Positions 35,854-44,239 of a DNA stretch of 56,374 bases are shown piece after piece. Below the pieces are notes generated by a model. It was not told where the DNA came from and searched no databases. It worked only from the letters and a program-made list of their open reading frames with translations. Each line of letters begins with the position of its first letter. Position 1 is the stretch's first letter. Location: NCBI GenBank assembly GCA_027034975.1, contig JALVWQ010000012.1, forward strand, positions 1 through 56,374, written 5' to 3'. The translations under genes were made by a program, and so were the position numbers. Origin of the DNA: Campylobacteraceae bacterium (GTDB taxonomy: Bacteria > Campylobacterota > Campylobacteria > Campylobacterales > Sulfurovaceae).

Positions 35854-35859
35854 TGTCGC

Positions 35860-37671
35860 CTACCCAAGAGTTGCTAAGAGTTGTCCATCAGAGACAGCAT
35901 CATTGACCGCTACATCTATCGATGCAATCGTACCAGCCTGAGGTGCAGCGATATCGATCTCCATCTTCATCGCTTCAAGAATCATAATTGTCTCACCCTC
36001 TTCTACACTATCGCCAACATTTTTAAGAATCTTCCATACATTTCCTGGAGTCTGTGAGTGAATCTCAACACTTCCTGCACTACCAGCTGAAGCCGCTGCC
36101 GCTGGAGCTGCTTTTGTCTCCTCAACTGCTGTTACTGACTCGATTGCATCACTTCCTTGTGCTACTTGTACATTGTATTTCTTTCCATCAACGATAACTG
36201 TATAATTCTCTGGTCCCTTATTTGCCATGCTACTTCCTTTCTCCTCATCTAATGAACTATCTAAACCTTTTTTTCTAACCATTAATGGCGACTCACCCTT
36301 CAAGAATGCAATACCTTTTTTATCGCAAGATGCTGCTATAAAGATATTCTCTTCTGTCGTCTCAATCCCCTCATCTTCTAGTACTTTTTTCCAGTAAGCG
36401 ATAGATTTAGTCTCATCTCTATCTGCAATATCGAGCGGATTCTCAGTTGTAGGCTCTAATTTTAATTTTTCACTCGCAAGCTCTACAATCTCTGGATCTG
36501 GTACAACTGGTGTTCTTCCAAAGTAACCTAGTACCATCTTTCCATATCCTGGAGCAATCTGCTTCCAAGGCCCAAACATAACATTTGCATATGCTTGCTG
36601 CCAATAGAATTGTGATACAGGTGTTACAGAAGTTCCATAACCACCCTTCTCTACAACCTCTGTCATTGCTGCAATTACCTTATCGAACATCTCTAAGTTG
36701 CCATTATCACGCATCATCTGCGTATTTGCAGTTAATGCACCTCCAGGCATTGGAGCAAATGGAATGAGTGGGTTAACTTGTGTTGCTTCAGGTGGAATAA
36801 AGTAATCTTTTAACTGCTCTTTTAAGAACTCTTGGTACTTCAATACTTTTTTAATGTCTAGATCACCAAGATTGTAATTCATCCCCTTTGTTGCATGCAT
36901 AAGTGTCAGCATATCTGGTTGACTTGTTCCCCCACTCACTGGTGCTGCAGCTAAATCGATACCATCTGCACCAGCCTCGAGTGCTGCTAAGTAACACGCC
37001 ACACTTACTCCAGCAGTCTCATGTGTATGGAGTCGAATATGCATATCATCCCCAAGAAGCTCCCTTGCCATTCGTATAGTCTCATAAATTTTAGCAGGGC
37101 TTGATGTACCACTTGCATCTTTAAATGCGATAGAGTCAAACTCTATACCACTATCGAGTATTTCGATTACTTTCTTTTTATAAAAGGCTGCATCGTGTGC
37201 ACCTGTACATCCTGGTGGGAGATCCATAAGTGTTACAACAATCTCATGCATCATTCCATGCCTCTTCACTGCTGCACCACTAAACTCTAAGTTTCGAATA
37301 TCATTTAACGCATCGAAGTTTCTAACGGTTGTAGTCTCATACTTTGCAAAAAGCTTTGCAAAGAGATCGATCATCTCACGACTCGCAGTATCTAGCATAA
37401 CCGTATTGATACCTCGAGCCAATATCTGTAAGTTCGCCTCTGGACCTGCCGCCTCTCTAAAGCGTTGCATCATCTCAAAAGCATTCTCTTGCAAATAGAA
37501 AAAGAGTGACTGGAATCTTGCCCCTCCACCAAACTCAAAGTGTGTAATTCCTGTCTCTCTTGCAACCTCAACTGCCGGTAAAAAGTCATCCATTAAGACT
37601 CTACCACCAAATACAGACTGGAAACCATCTCTAAAAGTGGTATCCATTACATCAATATACTTTTTTGCCAT
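35860..37671 (-). CDS. oadA: Oxaloacetate decarboxylase alpha subunit / pyruvate carboxylase subunit B
   Basis: A 603-residue carboxyltransferase. The TIM barrel (about 5-290) opens MDTTFRDGFQS with the catalytic metal sites (D, and H-x-H in RLHTHETAG about 208-216) and Lys in AFKDASG. A PYC_OADA domain follows (to about 460), then an Ala/Pro linker and a biotinyl domain with the attachment lysine in LEAMKME (K569). The N-terminal FQSVFGG differs slightly from the usual HQSLLAT. The same fold serves PycB; the flanking beta and gamma genes favour the Na+-pump. Confidence 0.92.
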   Translation of the reverse strand: MAKKYIDVMDTTFRDGFQSVFGGRVLMDDFLPAVEVARETGITHFEFGGGARFQSLFFYLQENAFEMMQRFREAAGPEANLQILARGINTVMLDTASREMIDLFAKLFAKYETTTVRNFDALNDIRNLEFSGAAVKRHGMMHEIVVTLMDLPPGCTGAHDAAFYKKKVIEILDSGIEFDSIAFKDASGTSSPAKIYETIRMARELLGDDMHIRLHTHETAGVSVACYLAALEAGADGIDLAAAPVSGGTSQPDMLTLMHATKGMNYNLGDLDIKKVLKYQEFLKEQLKDYFIPPEATQVNPLIPFAPMPGGALTANTQMMRDNGNLEMFDKVIAAMTEVVEKGGYGTSVTPVSQFYWQQAYANVMFGPWKQIAPGYGKMVLGYFGRTPVVPDPEIVELASEKLKLEPTTENPLDIADRDETKSIAYWKKVLEDEGIETTEENIFIAASCDKKGIAFLKGESPLMVRKKGLDSSLDEEKGSSMANKGPENYTVIVDGKKYNVQVAQGSDAIESVTAVEETKAAPAAAASAGSAGSVEIHSQTPGNVWKILKNVGDSVEEGETIMILEAMKMEIDIAAPQAGTIASIDVAVNDAVSDGQLLATLG

Positions 37672-37680
37672 CTTCTGCCT

Positions 37681-37926
37681 TTAGTTTTTTTTGTAATATG
37701 ATATTGCTGCACTGATTGCGGCTATAAGAGCACCATCACTCTTTGCAGTAGTCGTTGCACCCTTTACTGCTCGGACACTTCCACCATTATCACTTTTATC
37801 AGGGAAATATTTTGCAATAATTTTTGCCTGCAAGTTTGTTAAAAAAACTATGAATGCTAAGAGTACATAGACTATACCCATACCTAGCACCATAAACTTT
37901 AGGCTCTCTGTAACCAAGTTCTCCAT
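37681..37926 (-). CDS. oadG: Oxaloacetate decarboxylase gamma chain
   Basis: An 81-residue subunit with one N-terminal membrane helix (FMVLGMGIVYVLLAFIVFL, about 11-29) and a soluble tail, which anchors the alpha subunit to beta. I chose ATG 37926 because AAGG lies 7 nt upstream; a GTG two codons earlier is open. It lacks the His-rich zinc tail of some OadG proteins. First gene of oadG-oadA-oadB-pckA. Confidence 0.85.
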   Translation of the reverse strand: MENLVTESLKFMVLGMGIVYVLLAFIVFLTNLQAKIIAKYFPDKSDNGGSVRAVKGATTTAKSDGALIAAISAAISYYKKN

Positions 37927-38002
37927 AATCACACCTTTTCGAAGTAGATGTAAAATTTTAAAATAGTTTCACTTGCTTAACCTTTAACTTATGTTATTTT
38001 TT

Positions 38003-39385
38003 CTATTTTCTTCGTCTACTTTTTCGTTTGGTAGCTTTTTCTTCTCGAATATACTCTTGATACATTGCATCAACCATCTCTTTTTCATATCCAATTGCTT
38101 CAAAACTACCGATACCCTCTTTCTGAACTGTGTAAAATAGTAGCTTTTTAATCAATTCGAGCGTATCTATATCCTCTAACTCTTGTAAAAGTGGATCAAC
38201 AATGTTACTAATTTTCATAGATGATATTTTATGTTTCATTTGTGTAACATCATCTTTGCTCAGCTCTCTTTCACCTAATTTCAAGACAGCTAACTGCATA
38301 GAGGCACCCACCTCTTTTTGGATTCGCTGCAACTCACGAAACTCTTCGGTTGTTACAAGCGTAATCGCTTTGCCATCTCTTCCAGCACGCCCTGTTCTTC
38401 CGATTCGGTGCACATAGCTTTGTGGATCAAAAGGGATATGGTAGTTAAAGACATGGGTTACATCTTTAATATCTAAACCTCTTGCTGCTACATCGGTTGC
38501 GATTAAGATATCTATCTTTCCTTGTCGGTAACTTCGTACAATTGCATCACGATCGATTTGCTCTATATCGCCATGGAGTCCAGCAACATTAAAACCTAAG
38601 GCTTTTAAATACTCATTTAAGCGATCTACCTCACGTTTCATTCTACAAAAGATTAGGGCTTTATTATACTCTTCACTCTCTAAAAGCGAAACTATCGCTT
38701 TATCTCGCTCTGACTCTTCTATAATATAGTATGACTGCTCAATCTTATTATTTGTAGTACTCTCATCATCTCGCACAACCGAAATATACTCAGGATTATA
38801 AAGTAGTGTTTCTGCCAAATCTTTAATTGGCTCTGGCATTGTTGCAGAAAAGAGAAGTGTTTGACGATTTTGTGGAATATAGTTAAATATCTCTTTTACC
38901 GCATCTAAAAAGCCCATATCGAGCATCTCATCTGCCTCATCTAGCACCACAATCTCTGGGTTAAAGCTATCGATTTTTCCCTTCTCGTAAAGATCTTTTA
39001 GCCTTCCAGGAGTTGCGACAACAATATCGACTCCCTTATTAATAAGGGCAATCTGCCGACCATACCCAACACCACCATAGACAGCAAGTGTTCGAATACC
39101 TGCAAATCGTCCTAGGTGGTAGAGCTCATCACTAACCTGTGAAGCAAGCTCCCTTGTTGGTGTTATTACTAAGGCTCTCTCTATCTCTTTATTCGCAATC
39201 TTCTCTAAAATTGGCAGACCAAATGCCGCTGTTTTTCCTGTTCCTGTATGGGCTTGCGCTACAAGATCCACACCATCTAAGACGAGAGGAATCCCCTCCT
39301 CTTGTATTGGACTAGGCTCTCTAAAACCTGCAATCTTAACCCCTTTTGCAATATCGGGGTGAAAATTAAATTCACTAAATTTCAC
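38003..39385 (-). CDS. DEAD-box ATP-dependent RNA helicase
   Basis: A 460-residue RNA helicase. Q motif FREPSPIQEEGIP, motif I AHTGTGKTA (about 43-51), PTRELA, motif II VLDEADEML (about 146-154), SAT, and motif VI HRIGRTGRAGRDG (about 325-337) are intact. The ~90-residue C-terminal extension ends in a basic KRKSRRRK tail, likely an RNA-binding region. It could be the cold- or ribosome-assembly helicase of the CshA/DeaD type. It follows heptad repeat D and lies 76 bp before oadG. Confidence 0.94.
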   Translation of the reverse strand: MKFSEFNFHPDIAKGVKIAGFREPSPIQEEGIPLVLDGVDLVAQAHTGTGKTAAFGLPILEKIANKEIERALVITPTRELASQVSDELYHLGRFAGIRTLAVYGGVGYGRQIALINKGVDIVVATPGRLKDLYEKGKIDSFNPEIVVLDEADEMLDMGFLDAVKEIFNYIPQNRQTLLFSATMPEPIKDLAETLLYNPEYISVVRDDESTTNNKIEQSYYIIEESERDKAIVSLLESEEYNKALIFCRMKREVDRLNEYLKALGFNVAGLHGDIEQIDRDAIVRSYRQGKIDILIATDVAARGLDIKDVTHVFNYHIPFDPQSYVHRIGRTGRAGRDGKAITLVTTEEFRELQRIQKEVGASMQLAVLKLGERELSKDDVTQMKHKISSMKISNIVDPLLQELEDIDTLELIKKLLFYTVQKEGIGSFEAIGYEKEMVDAMYQEYIREEKATKRKSRRRK

Positions 39386-39406
39386 TGTTATCCTTTTGAG
39401 GAAGTC

Positions 39407-39539
39407 AGAGCTTAGAGCTCAGAGCTTAGAGCTCGTGGTGCGGCTTCGCCGCCTCTTAATATTTGTGGCTTTGCCACAATAATAAAAAGCGAAGCTACCA
39501 TAATGACTCTTAGCTCTAAGCTCTTGGCTCTTAGCTTCC
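39407..39539. repeat. Heptad-arm intergenic repeat, copy D
   Basis: The best copy. The left arm has four heptads (TCAGAGC, TTAGAGC, TCAGAGC, TTAGAGC); the right arm has ACTCTTA, GCTCTAA, GCTCTTG, GCTCTTA. Inside are GCGGC-TTC-GCCGC (39440-39452) and a 7-bp TTT triloop hairpin (39463-39479) identical, in reverse complement, to the 17-nt hairpin of copy A. It fills the spacer between the ABC gene and the helicase gene. Confidence 0.8.
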
Positions 39540-39542
39540 ATA

Positions 39543-41300
39543 TCATATCATATTCGTAAAATAGCCACTCTCTTTGGCAAAGAGCTCTTGTGGTGTTCCG
39601 CTATCTACAACTCTACCATCCTCTAAGACATAGATATACTCTGCACTCTCAATAGTACTCAATCTATGTGCAATAGTAATTGCTGTCTTATCAGATAGAA
39701 ACTCTTTTAAGTCTCTAAAGAGATACAACTCTGTATGGACATCGAGTGCAGAGGTTGACTCATCTAAAATAACACACCGTGGATTCTCTAAGACCATTCG
39801 TGCTATGGCTACTCGCTGTCTCTGACCGCCACTTAATTTCACCCCATCTTTTCCGACTATAGTCTCTAAACCATCCTCTAGCTGCTCTACGAGATCACTA
39901 ATTTGTGCAATCTTAAGAGCCTTTTGGATCTCTTCGTCACTATACTCTCGACCTAGGGTCAAATTAAAACGCATTGTATCATTAAATAGTTTAGGATGTT
40001 GCAAGATGAGGTAGATATTTGCTCGAATATCTCTAGGATCAACCTTTTGGTAACTTACTCCATTATATTTGAGTTCCCCACTTATAGGCTCATAAAACCC
40101 AGCTATAATATTTGCAAGGGTACTCTTACCACTCCCACTTGGGCCCACTATTGCCACCTTCTGCTTCGCCTCTATCCTAAGTGTAATATCTCTTAAAATA
40201 GGATGCTCTTTATTATAGGCAAATCTCATCTGCTCCATCTCTATAGCCACACCCTCTTTATCAAAAACATTTATACTCTTAGGCACTCTTCGCTCTTGTT
40301 TGAGTTGAAAGAGTTCATTGATCCTACTGCAAGCTCCTTTTGCTGTAAAGAGTGCATACTGGAAATTGATAATATCTTGTGTTGGGGTCATCATTATCCA
40401 AAGGTAGCCAAAGATAGCAAGCATTAACCCAACCGATAAATCGCTATAGGCAACTGCCAAAATGCTTACCGATCGAAAAATCTCATACCCACTTAAAAAG
40501 GTAAAAAAGGAGATCCGAATCGCTCTATCACTCTGGTACGAAAATCTAATTGAAATATCTTTCAGGCTCTTTGCTCTCTTCTCAACTTGCCCAAAGAAAT
40601 ACTCCTCTTTATTTGCCGCCTTAATTTGGTTAAAGTGCTCCAAAGTATCGCTTAGACTCTCTTGGAACTTCTCTGTCGTTTGATTCTGCTGCTTCTTTAA
40701 CTTTCCAACCCGTCTTGCAAGCTTTGCAGTAAAAAAGACGACAATCGGATTGGTTAAAAGAATAAAGAGAGCCAACTGCCAATTGATCATCAAAAGAATA
40801 ATAGAGGTAAAAAGAAGTATAAGAGCCGAAATAATCAACTTACCTACAGTTGTTCCAATAAAGTTATCAACAGTATCGATATCGGTAACAAGCTTCGAAG
40901 TAATAGCACCTGGAGAGAATCGTTCATACTCGCTGAGTGCCACCCCTTTAATGTGTTCTAGTGTTGCAATCCGTAGTTTATAGGAGATGTCTTTCGATAC
41001 TTTTAAAAACATCTTTATCTGCTGGTTTGCAAAAATTATTCCAATAAATCGTAAAACTATTGCAAGCACCAAGAAGAAGAGAACATACCCAACAATGCCT
41101 AGATCTCCAAAGTAGCGACTTACAACTGCTGTAAGTCTTGCTGGCTTATGGAGTAGAAGCTCATCAATAAGCATAGGGATAAAGAGCGGAATTGTTACTG
41201 TTATAAGCGTTGCCAAAAGGGCAAAAAAGTTCCCTACTATCAACTCTTTTTTGTAAGAGAAGATCCGTTTAAAAATCTCCTCTATTTTGCAACCGTTCAC
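39543..41300 (-). CDS. ABC exporter, fused permease-ATPase
   Basis: A 585-residue half-transporter. Six membrane helices in residues 15-310 form the type IV exporter fold. The ATPase has Walker A VGPSGSGKSTLA (about 380-391), Q-loop LILQHP, signature LSGGQRQRVAIARM (about 476-489), Walker B CVILDEST and H-loop AHRLS. It resembles MsbA/lipid- or drug-exporter halves and would act as a homodimer; no partner gene is adjacent. The cargo is unknown. It lies between heptad repeats E and D. Confidence 0.92.
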   Translation of the reverse strand: MNGCKIEEIFKRIFSYKKELIVGNFFALLATLITVTIPLFIPMLIDELLLHKPARLTAVVSRYFGDLGIVGYVLFFLVLAIVLRFIGIIFANQQIKMFLKVSKDISYKLRIATLEHIKGVALSEYERFSPGAITSKLVTDIDTVDNFIGTTVGKLIISALILLFTSIILLMINWQLALFILLTNPIVVFFTAKLARRVGKLKKQQNQTTEKFQESLSDTLEHFNQIKAANKEEYFFGQVEKRAKSLKDISIRFSYQSDRAIRISFFTFLSGYEIFRSVSILAVAYSDLSVGLMLAIFGYLWIMMTPTQDIINFQYALFTAKGACSRINELFQLKQERRVPKSINVFDKEGVAIEMEQMRFAYNKEHPILRDITLRIEAKQKVAIVGPSGSGKSTLANIIAGFYEPISGELKYNGVSYQKVDPRDIRANIYLILQHPKLFNDTMRFNLTLGREYSDEEIQKALKIAQISDLVEQLEDGLETIVGKDGVKLSGGQRQRVAIARMVLENPRCVILDESTSALDVHTELYLFRDLKEFLSDKTAITIAHRLSTIESAEYIYVLEDGRVVDSGTPQELFAKESGYFTNMI

Positions 41301-41317
41301 CTTTTCTCCCTTTGGGA

Positions 41318-41440
41318 GAGCTAAAAGCTTAGAGCATTAAGCTTAAAGCTCTCGATTTATAAAATTATATTCTGTTTTTAGAGGTACACTAGAGTATAAA
41401 GAGACTATTTCCTTTCAGCTTTAGGCTTTTAGCTTTAAGC
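41318..41440. repeat. Heptad-arm intergenic repeat, copy E (AT-rich interior)
   Basis: The left arm has TAAAAGC, TTAGAGC, ATTAAGC, TTAAAGC; the right arm is CAGCTTTA, GGCTTTT, AGCTTTAA, GCCC. The interior (TTTATAAAATTATAT) has no GC hairpin. It separates serB from the ABC gene on the minus strand. Confidence 0.65.
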
Positions 41441-41455
41441 CCTTCTCTACCTCTT

Positions 41456-42085
41456 TTATTTCCCCAAAACTACTTTTGCTACTTCGCGTAGATCCTTAAC
41501 ATCTACTACATCGCTTGCAGCCTCTTTTAAAATCGGTTTGGCACAAAAAGCAATTGAGGTTTTTGCATATTGGAACATACTAATATCGTTTGCTCCATCA
41601 CCAACTACAACAGTATTTTCCGCATCCACACCCAAAAGCTTCTGAAGTCTTTGTACCATCTTGCCTTTAGAGTCGCTAAACATCATCTCGCCGCCTACTA
41701 GACCAGTTAGCTTTCCCTCTTTCTCATGGAGATAGTTTGAAAAATCTGCATCTATCCCGAGTGCTGCACAGATTGGCTCGGTTGCATTTCTAAAGCCACC
41801 AGAGAAACAGACAACTCTATATCCACTCTCTTTTAAACTGCTTACAGCCTCTTGTGCCCCTGGCATTAATGGAAGATTTTGGCATATTCTATTAACACTC
41901 TCGACATCCAAGCCCTTTAGTAGAGAAACTCTCTCTACTAGGGAGTCAAAAAAGTCTAACTCTCCAGCCATTGCACGCTCTGTAATAGCAGCAACTTCTG
42001 CCTCTAAACCTAGCTCTTTTGCTAAAAAATCGATTGTTTCACCATCCATGAGTGTCGAGTCAAAATCAAAAACTGCCAATTTCAT
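41456..42085 (-). CDS. serB: Phosphoserine phosphatase
   Basis: A 209-residue HAD-superfamily phosphatase making serine from phosphoserine. Motif I is FDFDSTL (D7, D9), motif II is in CFSGGF (about 95-100), and motif III is KGKMVQRLQ with VVGDGANDISM (about 160-170). It has no N-terminal ACT domain, as in the short bacterial form. It is convergent with nothing and divergent from the MetF-like gene (58 bp spacer), whose promoter region it shares. Confidence 0.92.
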   Translation of the reverse strand: MKLAVFDFDSTLMDGETIDFLAKELGLEAEVAAITERAMAGELDFFDSLVERVSLLKGLDVESVNRICQNLPLMPGAQEAVSSLKESGYRVVCFSGGFRNATEPICAALGIDADFSNYLHEKEGKLTGLVGGEMMFSDSKGKMVQRLQKLLGVDAENTVVVGDGANDISMFQYAKTSIAFCAKPILKEAASDVVDVKDLREVAKVVLGK

Positions 42086-42143
42086 TGAAACCCTTATTCT
42101 TTTTTAGATAGAATTATAACCAAAGAATAAGAAGAGGGAATTA

Positions 42144-43076
42144 ATGTTCAACAAATTTTGCAAGAAACTCCACTCTAATAATCTATTTGTAACGGTAGAG
42201 ATCACCCCACCACACGGTGCATCTATGGATAAAATTATAGAAAAGATAGAAAAGAGTGGTATCGATAAAAAAGTAGATGGCTTTAGTATTACCGACAACC
42301 CATTAGCACAGCTAAAGATGTCATCAATTCTTAGTGCAATCAGGGTGCAGCAAACTTTTAAGAAACCAGTTATTGCAACAGTAAGTATGCGAGATAGGAA
42401 TAAACTCTCTTTACAATCAAGCCTCCTTGGCGCAAACGACTTTGATTTACGACTCATTTTGGCATTAACAGGCGACCCAGCAAAACTGAGTGACCAGCCA
42501 GAAGTAAAAGGAGTATTAGAGCGAGACTCTACCCTTCTTTTAAGCATTATTTACCGCCTAAATAATGGTGTTGACTACTCCAATAAGCCCCTCAAACCGG
42601 CACCAAAACCGATCTACCCATTTGCGGTAAGTAACGCCTATGCCAAAGATTACAAAACGCTCCAAAAGAGAATGCTTAAAAAACTAAACTATGGTGCGAG
42701 AGCTATTATTACGCAACCTGTTTACGATGTAGAAAATGCAAAAAGGCTTCTCGAAATCTTTGCAGAGGCAAAAGAGCAAAGCATACGAGAGAGCTCCAAA
42801 GAGGCAGAACTTATCTTTGGACAATTCCCAGCAGTAAGAGCTAGAACCGTAAACTTTATTGCCGATAATGTACCAGGGATTAAAGTACCGAAAAAGATAA
42901 TAGACGAGATGAACTTAGCAGCAATGGATGGAAAAGAGAGAGAAGAGGAGATTGGCTTAGAGATCTCAAAAGAGACCTTTCAATCAATTACATCCCTCCA
43001 TCCAAAAGTCCACCTCATGACTCATAACCGTTTTGATCTTTGCAATACGCTTTTGGATGCTTACAAAAGTAATTAA
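42144..43076 (+). CDS. Methylenetetrahydrofolate reductase-family protein
   Basis: A 310-residue protein of the MTHFR fold, which reduces methylene-THF to methyl-THF with FAD. VTVEITPPHGA at the N-terminus carries the catalytic Glu region, LALTGDPAK (about 110-118) the FAD-binding motif, and AIITQPVYDVENAKRLLE the family's QPVYD signature. It is diverged and slightly longer than MetF, so it could be a second MTHFR-like protein rather than the methionine-pathway enzyme. It stands alone, convergent with rsmE. Confidence 0.82.
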   Translation: MFNKFCKKLHSNNLFVTVEITPPHGASMDKIIEKIEKSGIDKKVDGFSITDNPLAQLKMSSILSAIRVQQTFKKPVIATVSMRDRNKLSLQSSLLGANDFDLRLILALTGDPAKLSDQPEVKGVLERDSTLLLSIIYRLNNGVDYSNKPLKPAPKPIYPFAVSNAYAKDYKTLQKRMLKKLNYGARAIITQPVYDVENAKRLLEIFAEAKEQSIRESSKEAELIFGQFPAVRARTVNFIADNVPGIKVPKKIIDEMNLAAMDGKEREEEIGLEISKETFQSITSLHPKVHLMTHNRFDLCNTLLDAYKSN

Positions 43077-43172
43077 CCCAATTTTGCATTAGAGATTAAC
43101 AATCTTTAGTAAATACCCTAAACAAAAGCATTTATCAAATCTTTGCTAATTCTAATGTAAAATTTGAGATTA
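43077..43172. repeat. Convergent-spacer inverted repeat, copy 2
   Basis: Arms of about 35 bp (left beginning AATTTTGCATTAGAG, right ending TCTAATGTAAAATTT) are imperfect inverted repeats around TACCCTAAACAAAAGCA. Its reverse complement aligns with the left half of copy 1 at 15231-15300. It fills the gap between the convergent MetF-like and rsmE genes. Confidence 0.75.
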
Positions 43173-43838
43173 AAGAAGAACCTTAGAAGCAACTGCAACA
43201 GCAGCACTTTCACTTCTTAATATCAGAGGCGTATCAAAACCTACCCTTTTTTTGCTATCAAAAAGAGTTCTTTCATCTTCACTTAAACCACCCTCACAGC
43301 CTACTACGATTGTCTCAATATCACCACTCTGACTCACTCTATTTTCACTAAAGTCAAGTAGATAACTCTCTGGGTTATTTTGCAAAAATTCATATAAAGA
43401 GTTTGCAAACTCAATCTGCATTATAGAACTTCTACCACACTGCTGCGATGAGTTTATTAGAATCTTCTCTAATCGCTCTTTTTTTATTTTAAAGTTGGTT
43501 TGTGAATAGGCACACTTAATAAATGTAATCTTTGCTACACCAATCTCATTTAAAGCAGGAAGCGACTTCTCTACAACCTTAGGATCAATAATACACCAAC
43601 CGATATGGAGACTCTTTAAAGGTATCACACTACTCTCTTGAGAGCTCACTAACTCTAAAAGAGCCTCTCTCTTCCCTACACTTTGCACTCTATATATGTA
43701 GAGCATGCCATCTCTTAAGTTTCGAGTCTCAATAAGAGAGCCTTGCTTCATTCGTCGAACTCGAAAGAGATATTTATAGGTCTCTCCTTCTATCTCTAAT
43801 AGTGGATCTCCACTAGAGCTATGGTACAAAAACTGCAT
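43170..43838 (-). CDS. rsmE: 16S rRNA (uracil1498-N3)-methyltransferase RsmE
   Basis: A 222-residue SPOUT methyltransferase modifying U1498 of 16S rRNA. HVRVLR-like FRVRRMKQG near the N-terminus (PUA-like domain), IKCAYSQT and SSQQCGRS in the middle, and the SAM knot VGCEGGLSEDE (about 173-183) then LRSESAAVAVAS at the C-terminus are family signatures. The GPEGG of most members is CEGG here. Its start overlaps the small membrane-protein gene by 1 bp. Confidence 0.92.
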   Translation of the reverse strand: MQFLYHSSSGDPLLEIEGETYKYLFRVRRMKQGSLIETRNLRDGMLYIYRVQSVGKREALLELVSSQESSVIPLKSLHIGWCIIDPKVVEKSLPALNEIGVAKITFIKCAYSQTNFKIKKERLEKILINSSQQCGRSSIMQIEFANSLYEFLQNNPESYLLDFSENRVSQSGDIETIVVGCEGGLSEDERTLFDSKKRVGFDTPLILRSESAAVAVASKVLL

Positions 43839-44239
43839 TATCTATACTTTATCGCCAAGACTGTTACTACAATAACTATAATGGTCTCCAAAAGAACTAT
43901 TACGTTTGAGAACTTTAAGCCACTCTTCTCTTGAAGCCAATACCTCTTTAATTTCACGGCTCTAAAGCCATCTAAAAAGGCTAAAAGAATCGATGCAGCA
44001 ATCATTACAACTACTGCAACTTTTAGCTCACCCCTCTCTACAGCAAATACTAAAAGGCCACTAAATACCACCATTGTCCAAGCAGCCCAGAAGAGGAAAA
44101 ATCCTATTCTACTCCAAAAAACTATTCGCACAAAATCTGCTCGCAAAAGGTTTGGCAAAGCACCAATAACTATTAATGCGAATATAAAAAACTTCACCAT
44201 ATAGAGGTGTGTCTGCAAAAGGAGTTCTAGAATTGTCAT
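43838..44239 (-). CDS. Four-helix membrane protein, unknown function
   Basis: A 133-residue protein with four hydrophobic segments (about 12-30, 40-64, 72-90, 110-130) and short charged loops; RADFVRIVFWSRIG and FLDGFRAVKLKRYW are probable cytoplasmic loops. I do not recognise a function. It begins directly after the argG stop and ends on the rsmE start, so it belongs to argG-this-rsmE. Confidence 0.8.
   Translation of the reverse strand: MTILELLLQTHLYMVKFFIFALIVIGALPNLLRADFVRIVFWSRIGFFLFWAAWTMVVFSGLLVFAVERGELKVAVVVMIAASILLAFLDGFRAVKLKRYWLQEKSGLKFSNVIVLLETIIVIVVTVLAIKYR

Noticed and set aside
39407-39539. CRISPR-like tandem repeats
   Set aside because: The repeats are heptamers in inverted arms, with no equal-length spacers between long direct repeats and no cas genes.
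42104-42547. A 147-codon frame antisense to the MetF-like gene
   Set aside because: Antisense shadow without initiation signals; the plus-strand protein is a recognised family.
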